From JBNKLG01 sp050292235 (GTDB lineage: Bacteria > Pseudomonadota > Gammaproteobacteria > Chromatiales > Chromatiaceae), in NCBI GenBank assembly GCA_050292235.1, contig JBNKLG010000119.1, forward strand, positions 1-5,197: a stretch of 5,197 nt of DNA, written 5' to 3'. Both the position numbers and the translations under genes were made by a program. Below, in pieces: positions 1 to 4,448 of this stretch. Numbering within the stretch: the stretch's first letter is position 1; every line of letters begins with the position of its first letter. Below the pieces are notes generated by a model, which ran no database searches, was not told where the DNA came from, and was given only the letters and a program-made list of their open reading frames with translations.

Positions 1-644
1 TCTTAGATGAAATTTCCGAGCTGACCCTGGATCTTCAGGCCAAGCTGTTGCGTGTGTTACAGGAGCGTGAAGTGGAACGCCTGGGTGGTCGCCGACTGAT
101 CCGCCTGGACGTGCGGGTCCTGGCCACCAGTAACCGGGTGTTGCGCGAGGAGGTGTCTGCGGGTCGGTTCCGTGAAGACCTCTTCTATCGCCTCAACGTC
201 TTTCCCATCACTCTGCCTCTGTTGCGGGATCGCCCTGGTGACATCCTGCCTTTGGCCCGGCATCTGTTGCAGCGTTTTGGCGTTGGGCGTCAGTTACAGC
301 TGTCAGAGGCGGTGGAACAACGTCTGTTGGCCTATGCCTGGCCTGGCAACGTGCGTGAACTGGAAAATCTGATGCAGCGTGCCCTGGTGCTGACTGAGGG
401 GGATCAGATCGAAGAAGAGGCGCTCATGTTTGAAATGGAAGAGGGTGTGTCAGGGGCGATGTTGGTCAGCAAGCCAGACGGAGATCTCAATGACGATTTG
501 CGCGATGTTGAGGCGCAAATCATTCTCAAAACCCTGCAGGAGAACAACGGAAGCCGCAAACAAACCGCTGAGATCCTGGGGATCAGTGCCCGTACCCTGC
601 GTTACAAGATGGCCCGTATGCGTGATGCGGGCTTTGATCTTTAG
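1..644 (+). CDS. fleR: Sigma54-dependent flagellar response regulator, FleR/FlrC type (5' partial)
   Basis: This is the C-terminal part of a bacterial enhancer-binding protein that activates sigma54 RNA polymerase. The first complete codon is at position 3 and the frame stays open to a TAG at 642-644, giving 213 visible residues. The fragment opens at the Walker B acidic pair (LDEISEL, residues 1-7). Sensor I follows (VLATSNR, about 39-45), then the arginine-finger region (GRFREDLFYRLN, about 54-65), sensor II (WPGNVRELEN, about 113-122) and a Fis-type helix-turn-helix (about 169-211, with GSRKQTAEILGISARTLRYK). The Walker A, GAFTGA loop and receiver domain would lie upstream of the window. 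In Pseudomonas and Vibrio, FleR/FlrC is the partner of the kinase FleS/FlrB and activates middle flagellar genes. The assignment rests on the TLRYKMARMRDAG ending and on fliE following 17 bases later. FlrA/FleQ or another NtrC-family regulator is possible but less likely by context. The gene is intact as far as visible. Confidence 0.9.
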   Translation, partial: LDEISELTLDLQAKLLRVLQEREVERLGGRRLIRLDVRVLATSNRVLREEVSAGRFREDLFYRLNVFPITLPLLRDRPGDILPLARHLLQRFGVGRQLQLSEAVEQRLLAYAWPGNVRELENLMQRALVLTEGDQIEEEALMFEMEEGVSGAMLVSKPDGDLNDDLRDVEAQIILKTLQENNGSRKQTAEILGISARTLRYKMARMRDAGFDL

Positions 645-651
645 GCCGATC

Positions 652-655
652 GGAG
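652..655 (+). promoter_or_regulatory. Ribosome binding site of fliE
   Basis: GGAG lies six bases before the ATG at 662. It sits inside the 17-base gap after the regulator's stop codon, so fliE has its own translation signal although it is almost certainly on the same transcript. I see no GG-N10-GC sigma54 core between 540 and 661. Confidence 0.6.
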
Positions 656-661
656 TCAGTC

Positions 662-976
662 ATGGCAGTGAATAACGTCGATCAATTGCTGGCCCAAATG
701 CGGGTCATGACGGCCCAGGCACGTCAGGAAGTCCCGGTAGCAACCGAACAGACCAATGGCTTTGCCCACCTGTTATCGGAGTCTCTGGATAAGGTCAATC
801 AGCTTCAACTCAGCAGTGCAGCCATGGGCGAGGATTTTGAGCTGGGGCGGGGCAATTACAGTCTGGCCGAGGTCATGATTGCCAAGCAAAAGGCCAGTTT
901 GGCATTTCAGGCCAGCGTTCAAGTGAGAAACAAGTTGGTAGAGACCTATAAAACCATTATGAATATGCCGATTTAG
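662..976 (+). CDS. fliE: Flagellar hook-basal body protein FliE
   Basis: FliE is a small exported protein that sits between the MS ring and the proximal rod and contacts the export gate; it is among the first substrates of flagellar type III export. The product is 104 residues, the usual size for the family. The diagnostic C-terminal region is present at residues 66-104: YSLAEVMIAKQKASLAFQ, then VQVRNKL and the ending YKTIMNMPI. The N-terminal half is polar and poorly conserved, as is normal, and has no cleavable signal peptide, consistent with type III export. The ATG at 662 follows a GGAG at good distance. The gene follows the regulator by 17 bases and is followed by an 83-base gap before fliF. 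FliE and FliF are known to assemble together at the start of basal body formation. Confidence 0.97.
   Translation: MAVNNVDQLLAQMRVMTAQARQEVPVATEQTNGFAHLLSESLDKVNQLQLSSAAMGEDFELGRGNYSLAEVMIAKQKASLAFQASVQVRNKLVETYKTIMNMPI
949..974 (+). promoter_or_regulatory. Possible sigma28 (FliA)-type promoter at the end of fliE
   Basis: TAAA at 949-952 is followed after 14 bases by GCCGATTT at 967-974. The FliA consensus is TAAA, then 15 bases, then GCCGATAA. The -10-like box matches six of eight bases and the spacer is one base short; the GTTT half of the -35 box is not matched. The sequence lies over codons for the conserved FliE ending (MNMPI and stop), so it may be a coincidence of coding. If active, transcription would start near 980 and serve fliF onwards. 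Confidence 0.2.
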
Positions 977-980
977 TACT

Positions 981-1044
981 TTCGCTGAATCGTACGCATA
1001 GGGGCATTGTTGTCGGCCCGTAAGATCGACAACCCTTCGCTGAA
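981..1044 (+). repeat. 9-base direct repeat flanking the fliE-fliF hairpin
   Basis: TTCGCTGAA occurs at 981-989 and again at 1036-1044, 55 bases apart, on either side of the inverted repeat at 1009-1033. Both copies are non-coding, between the fliE stop and the fliF start. A 9-base repeat in an 83-base gap is more than expected by chance but short. It could be a paired protein-binding site or a remnant of a small duplication. No function is assigned. Confidence 0.4.
1009..1033 (+). other. Inverted repeat / RNA hairpin in the fliE-fliF gap
   Basis: GTTGTCG (1009-1015) and CGACAAC (1027-1033) are perfect complements and can form a 7-base stem around an 11-base loop, with one more possible G-U pair inside. 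There is no run of T after it (the next bases are CCCTTCGC), so it is not a standard intrinsic terminator. It ends 26 bases before the fliF start and could be an mRNA processing or stability element, a partial attenuator, or an operator half-site pair. Confidence 0.45.
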
Positions 1045-1047
1045 CTC

Positions 1048-1053
1048 AGTGAG
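1048..1053 (+). promoter_or_regulatory. Weak ribosome binding site of fliF
   Basis: AGTGAG lies six bases before the fliF ATG at 1060. It is only a partial match to the Shine-Dalgarno consensus and weaker than those of fliE, fliG and fliH. No better site is visible in the preceding 30 bases. The start itself is not in doubt, because the next in-frame methionines fall inside or after the first membrane segment. Confidence 0.4.
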
Positions 1054-1059
1054 AACACC

Positions 1060-2757
1060 ATGGCAGATCTGGCAACCGCAACCCATCAACCACCCGTAGG
1101 CGGTGTTCCCAATTCGCCTTCATTGACCCGCAATCCCGTGGTACGCCAACTGGGCATGATGTTGGGTATCGCAGCCAGTGTGGCCTTGGGTGTGGCAGTG
1201 GTGCTTTGGTCGATGAACCCCTCCTATTCGGTGCTGACCGGTAGCCTGCAACAACAGGATGCCTCTCAGGTGCTGGAAGTGCTGCGTCAGGGGAATATCG
1301 AGTATAAAGTTGATGGCGCCACGGGTTCGGTCATGGTGCCCAGCGCCAAACTGCAGGAGGCCAAGATGAAACTGGCCTCCGTTGGATTGCCCCGTGGTGA
1401 TGGGATGGGTTTTGAGCTCTTGCAGCAGGACCGCAGCTTTGGCAGCAGTCGCCTGGTTGAGGCTGCCCGGTATCAAAAGGCGATGGAAGGGGAACTGGCC
1501 AGAACCATTGCCACCATTGCCAGCGTGCAAACGGCGCGGGTGCATCTGGCTACCCCAAAGCGTTCGGTATTTGTGCAGCCGCGCAAGGTGGTCAGTGCCT
1601 CGGTGGTGGTAAAACTCTATCCCGGTCGGGTGTTGGATCGGGGACAGGTGGATTCTATCGTGAATCTCGTGGCCTCTGGCGTGCCGGAGTTGGAGGCCAG
1701 CCGGGTTACGGTGGTCGATCAGAAGGGGAATTTGCTCAGTGGTCGACAAGATGATCGTGCCATGACCATGAGCACTCGTCAGTTTGAATATACCTCAACC
1801 CTGGAACAGCATTACAAACACCGGATTGAACAACTGCTGGCGCCGGTGCTGGGTGCGGATCGGATACGGGCAGAGGTGACTGCTGATATCGATTTCACGG
1901 CTTTGGAACAGACCGCTGAGCAATACAATCCGGATTCTCAGGCGGTACGTAGCGAACAATACAGTGAACAAGGTAGCGCGTCTGGTAGCGTTGGCGGAGT
2001 ACCTGGTGCCCTGAGCAACCAACCTCCAGCAGCGGGTAGCGCGCCAGAACAGGCCGGTGGTACGGCCGGTGGCAGTTCGGGGGGGGCAGCTGGAAGCAGC
2101 AGCAAGAATACCCTGCGCAATTATGAGGTGGATCGCACCATCAGCCACAGTCAGCAAAAGTCAGGACGTTTGCGTCGCCTTTCCGTCGCCGTGGTGGTCG
2201 ATGATCGTGTCGTGCCCGGTGACAAGGAGGGTGAGGTCAAGCGCATTGAGCGGACGCCGGAAGAGATTGATCGCATTGCCCAACTGGTACGCGAGGCTAT
2301 TGGCTACAATGTGCAAAGAGGGGACAGTGTGAAAGTGATCAACAGTGCCTTCATCGTTCCGCCTGAACCTGAGCCTCTGCCTGAGGTGCCCTTATGGGAA
2401 CAGTCCTGGGTGATGGATTATGCCAAGCTGGGTGGTGGATTCCTTTTGGTGTTGCTGTTGATCTTGCTGGTATTGAAGCCCACTTTGCAGAAGATGACAG
2501 CCAGTATGCAGTTGGCCGCCTCCCAAAGTGTTGGTGCCGGTGCCGTCGCTATGGCTGGAGAGGGGGGCGGCATGATGGCTGGAGCCAGTGGCGATTTGCG
2601 TTCTCAACTCATCAATAATCCCGATGAGCCGTTGCAATTGACCGGTAAAGAGAGTTATGAAGAGGTATTGGATGCGGCGCGTCATTTGATTTCAGAGGAT
2701 CCCAAACGCGTGGCACAATTGGTGAAACAGTGGATCGCAGAAGGCAGTAATGGCTGA
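1060..2757 (+). CDS. fliF: Flagellar MS-ring protein FliF
   Basis: FliF builds the MS ring in the inner membrane, the platform for the rotor and the housing of the export gate. The product is 565 residues, close to the 550-570 usual for the family. In order it shows: a polar N-terminus; a first membrane segment at about 31-50; ring-building periplasmic domains, with RBM1 at about 57-110 and RBM2 at about 127-228 (typical VHLATPKRSVF and VKLYPGRVLD followed by VTVVDQKGNLLS); RBM3 at about 240-435, interrupted by a Gly/Ala/Ser-rich stretch at about 303-348; a second membrane segment at about 456-473 (GGGFLLVLLLILLVL); and a cytoplasmic tail. The tail ends in the FliG-binding helices at about 530-562 (ESYEEVLDAARHLI and RVAQLVKQWI). 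The stop overlaps the start of fliG by eight bases, which fits direct FliF-FliG pairing and roughly matched translation. A run of eight G lies in the low-complexity stretch. Confidence 0.98.
   Translation: MADLATATHQPPVGGVPNSPSLTRNPVVRQLGMMLGIAASVALGVAVVLWSMNPSYSVLTGSLQQQDASQVLEVLRQGNIEYKVDGATGSVMVPSAKLQEAKMKLASVGLPRGDGMGFELLQQDRSFGSSRLVEAARYQKAMEGELARTIATIASVQTARVHLATPKRSVFVQPRKVVSASVVVKLYPGRVLDRGQVDSIVNLVASGVPELEASRVTVVDQKGNLLSGRQDDRAMTMSTRQFEYTSTLEQHYKHRIEQLLAPVLGADRIRAEVTADIDFTALEQTAEQYNPDSQAVRSEQYSEQGSASGSVGGVPGALSNQPPAAGSAPEQAGGTAGGSSGGAAGSSSKNTLRNYEVDRTISHSQQKSGRLRRLSVAVVVDDRVVPGDKEGEVKRIERTPEEIDRIAQLVREAIGYNVQRGDSVKVINSAFIVPPEPEPLPEVPLWEQSWVMDYAKLGGGFLLVLLLILLVLKPTLQKMTASMQLAASQSVGAGAVAMAGEGGGMMAGASGDLRSQLINNPDEPLQLTGKESYEEVLDAARHLISEDPKRVAQLVKQWIAEGSNG
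1972..2103 (+). repeat. Low-complexity Gly/Ala/Ser-coding segment of fliF with short direct repeats
   Basis: This part of fliF encodes about residues 305-348, dominated by Gly, Ala, Ser and Pro. It carries small direct repeats: GGTAGCGCG at 1972-1980 and 2035-2043 (with GGTAGCG also at 1984-1990), and GGCCGGTGG at 2052-2060 and 2064-2072 with a 12-base period. It corresponds to the variable insertion inside RBM3, which in FliF structures forms the beta-collar and its disordered tip. The repeats suggest expansion by slippage in a region with little sequence constraint. Confidence 0.6.
2079..2086 (+). repeat. Run of eight G inside fliF
   Basis: Positions 2079-2086 are eight consecutive G, within codons for Ser-Gly-Gly-Ala in the low-complexity segment. 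It is the longest homopolymer I see in the window; the next are seven G at 4419-4425 at the end of fliH and six G at 2562-2567 in fliF. The reading frame is intact as given. Confidence 0.85.
2739..2744 (+). promoter_or_regulatory. Ribosome binding site of fliG within the end of fliF
   Basis: AGAAGG lies five bases before the fliG ATG at 2750 and within the last codons of fliF. With the eight-base overlap of the two genes it supports this start and suggests translational coupling, although fliG also has its own ribosome site. Confidence 0.6.
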
Positions 2758-3775
2758 GGCAGCTGACAAAACCAATATTGGTCATATTAGCGGCATTGAA
2801 CGTGCCGCTATTCTCTTGCTGGCATTGGGTGAAAAAGATGCCGCTGAGGTACTCAAACACCTAGGCCCGAAAGAGGTACAGGATCTGGGTCTGGCCATGG
2901 CCGGGTTGAGCCGGGTGGATACCACCCAAATGCACGAAGTCATGCGCAATTTCGTCGAAATGATCCGCATGCAGACCAGTCTGGGCATTGATTCTGACGA
3001 TTACATTCGTAATGTGCTGACCAATGCCTTGGGTACGGACAAGGCCTCGGGCGTTATTGATCGCATTCTGCTGGGTAAAAACTCCAAAGGTCTGGAACAA
3101 CTGAAATGGATGGATGCCCGGGCTATTTCCGAGCTGATTCGCCTGGAACATCCGCAAATCATAGCGATTGTCCTCTCCTTTTTGGAAGGAGATCAGGCCG
3201 CTGCGGTTCTCACCACCTTCAGCGAACGTCAGCGCTCCGATATTCTGATGCGCGTGGCTACTCTGGAAGGCATCCAGCCTGCTGCTTTGCAGGAGCTGGA
3301 TGGCATTCTGGATCGTCAGTTCAGTGGCAACCAAAATGTCCAGCAATCCATTCTGGGTGGGGTCAAGACTGCGGCCAACATCCTCAACTATATGGAAGGT
3401 TCCATTGAGTCCAAGATCATGGACGACGTGGGAGAGAACGATCCAGACCTTGCCCAGGAGCTGCAGGACAATATGTTTGTGTTTGAAAATCTCATCGAGG
3501 TGGACGATCGCGGCATTCAGACGCTATTGCGCGAGGTCTCTACCGATCAGTTGCTATTGGCCCTGCGTGCCGCAGATAGCGATCTTAAAGAGAAGGTCTT
3601 CAACAACATGTCCAAGCGTGCTGCCGAAATGCTGAAGGATGACCTGGAGGCAGCGGCACCAGCAAAACTGAGCGACGTGGAAGGGGCGCAAAAGGAAATA
3701 CTGGCCATTGCCAAACGCATGGCTGATGCGGGCGAGTTGGCGTTGGGAGGTTCCGGTGGGGACGAATACATCTGA
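2750..3775 (+). CDS. fliG: Flagellar motor switch protein FliG
   Basis: FliG is the rotor protein that joins the MS ring to the C ring and transmits torque from the stator. The product is 341 residues, slightly longer than E. coli FliG (331). The N-terminal domain (about 1-100, beginning with the helix GIERAAILLLALGEKDAAEVL) binds the FliF tail. The middle domain has the EHPQ motif at 133-136 and a Gly-Gly pair at 203-204. The MFVF hinge is at 242-245, before the C-terminal domain. By my alignment to E. coli FliG from memory (offset of nine residues), the five torque residues K264, R281, D288, D289 and R297 correspond to R273, R290, D297, D298 and K306, so every charge is kept. The ATG at 2750 overlaps fliF by eight bases and has a good ribosome site. 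The last 20 bases overlap the proposed fliH start. Confidence 0.98.
   Translation: MAEAADKTNIGHISGIERAAILLLALGEKDAAEVLKHLGPKEVQDLGLAMAGLSRVDTTQMHEVMRNFVEMIRMQTSLGIDSDDYIRNVLTNALGTDKASGVIDRILLGKNSKGLEQLKWMDARAISELIRLEHPQIIAIVLSFLEGDQAAAVLTTFSERQRSDILMRVATLEGIQPAALQELDGILDRQFSGNQNVQQSILGGVKTAANILNYMEGSIESKIMDDVGENDPDLAQELQDNMFVFENLIEVDDRGIQTLLREVSTDQLLLALRAADSDLKEKVFNNMSKRAAEMLKDDLEAAAPAKLSDVEGAQKEILAIAKRMADAGELALGGSGGDEYI
3745..3750 (+). promoter_or_regulatory. Strong ribosome binding site deciding the fliH start
   Basis: GGGAGG lies five bases before the GTG at 3756, inside the last codons of fliG. It is the best Shine-Dalgarno match in the window at correct spacing. It selects the GTG over the upstream in-frame TTG at 3708 and ATG at 3726, which have no such site, and over the later ATGs at 3828 and 3855, which would remove a conserved N-terminal motif. 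Confidence 0.75.
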
Positions 3776-4448
3776 CGACGACCCCATCATCCGTAGTGAT
3801 GATTTTTCGCGCTGGACCCCACCCAGTATGGGCGGGGGAGGGGAAAAACGCCCCATGGATATCTCCCCGAAAAATGTACGTATGCCAACCGCTGGTGACC
3901 TGGAGGCATTGCGTCAGGTTGCTCGTGCAGAGGGGCTGGCAGAGGGCAGGGAGCAGGGCTATCGAGAGGGATTGAGAAACGGGGCCAAAGAGATTCAGGA
4001 CAAACTGGCACTGTTTGAACAGTTGTTTGAGGCCCTGGAGCACCCTCTGCAAGAGTTGGACGAAGAGGTCGAGGATGCCTTGACTCAGTTGGCCATTGTC
4101 ATGGTGCGCCAGATGTTTCGTCGTGAAATTCAGCTGGATCCATCGCAGATCGTGGGTGTGGTGCGCGAGGCCTTGGCCGTCCTGCCAGTTAACTCCCGAC
4201 ATGTCAGTCTGCATCTGCATCCTGATGATGCCAAAATGGTGCAAGAGGCATACAGCTATGCGGGGAATGAGACCAACTGGCGTATCGAAGAGGACCCCTC
4301 CCTCACTCGAGGTGGCTGTCGTGTGGTGACCGATAGTTCCCGGGTGGATGCCAGCGTCGAGTCCCGTCTGGCAGCGCTGATTGCGCCGTTGATGGGGACA
4401 GATCGGGGTCAAAAGACAGGGGGGGAGCAGGAAGACTCGAGGTCATGA
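3756..4448 (+). CDS. fliH: Flagellar assembly protein FliH (export ATPase regulator), GTG start
   Basis: FliH binds the ATPase FliI, holds it in check and links it to the C ring and the export gate. From the GTG the product is 230 residues, typical for FliH. The N-terminus carries PIIRSDDFSRWTPPSM (about 10-25), matching the IIR..D...RW start common in gammaproteobacterial FliH; tryptophans in the Salmonella FliH N-terminus bind FlhA and FliN, so W20 may do the same (inference). Residues 60-76 place glycine at 60, 64, 68, 72 and 76, the GxxxG repeat known in this family. A helical, heptad-like stretch follows (about 80-125), then the FliI-binding, VatE/AtpE-like C-terminal domain (about 105-218, with VREALAVLP and HPDD), ending in a polar tail. 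The start is chosen from the GGGAGG site and the conserved motif; it overlaps fliG by 20 bases. The stop overlaps the fliI start as ATGA. A start at TTG 3708 or ATG 3726 is possible but less likely. Confidence 0.93.
   Translation: MGTNTSDDDPIIRSDDFSRWTPPSMGGGGEKRPMDISPKNVRMPTAGDLEALRQVARAEGLAEGREQGYREGLRNGAKEIQDKLALFEQLFEALEHPLQELDEEVEDALTQLAIVMVRQMFRREIQLDPSQIVGVVREALAVLPVNSRHVSLHLHPDDAKMVQEAYSYAGNETNWRIEEDPSLTRGGCRVVTDSSRVDASVESRLAALIAPLMGTDRGQKTGGEQEDSRS
4429..4442 (+). promoter_or_regulatory. Ribosome binding region of fliI and ATGA coupling
   Basis: Upstream of the fliI ATG at 4445 are AGGAAG (4429-4434, ten bases away) and GAGG (4439-4442, only two bases away); neither is ideally spaced. 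The fliH stop and fliI start share the bases ATGA (4445-4448), so translation of fliI probably relies on ribosomes finishing fliH. This fits the fixed ratio of FliH and FliI in the export complex. Confidence 0.5.

Noticed and set aside
1009..1040. Hairpin between fliE and fliF as a rho-independent terminator
   Set aside because: The stem is only seven bases, with a large loop and no following T run; termination here would also cut off the rest of an essential operon.
1120..1749. Open frame of 209 codons on the - strand opposite fliF
   Set aside because: Entirely antisense to the conserved periplasmic part of FliF, with biased antisense composition and no motif; not a gene.
2711..2728. TGGCAC at 2711 at the end of fliF as a sigma54 -24 box
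   Set aside because: The -12 position reads GTGA instead of TTGC at the required spacing, and it lies in codons for the FliG-binding helix of FliF.
4006..4022. TGGCAC at 4006 in fliH as a sigma54 promoter
   Set aside because: TTG follows after three bases instead of five, with A in place of the final C; wrong spacing, inside a coding helix.
3600..4412. Long open frame of 270 codons on the - strand opposite fliG/fliH
   Set aside because: It lies fully opposite two well-supported genes, shows the His/Gln/Pro/Thr-rich composition typical of antisense reading, has no recognisable domain, and crosses the fliG-fliH junction. It is a by-product of codon use in the real genes.
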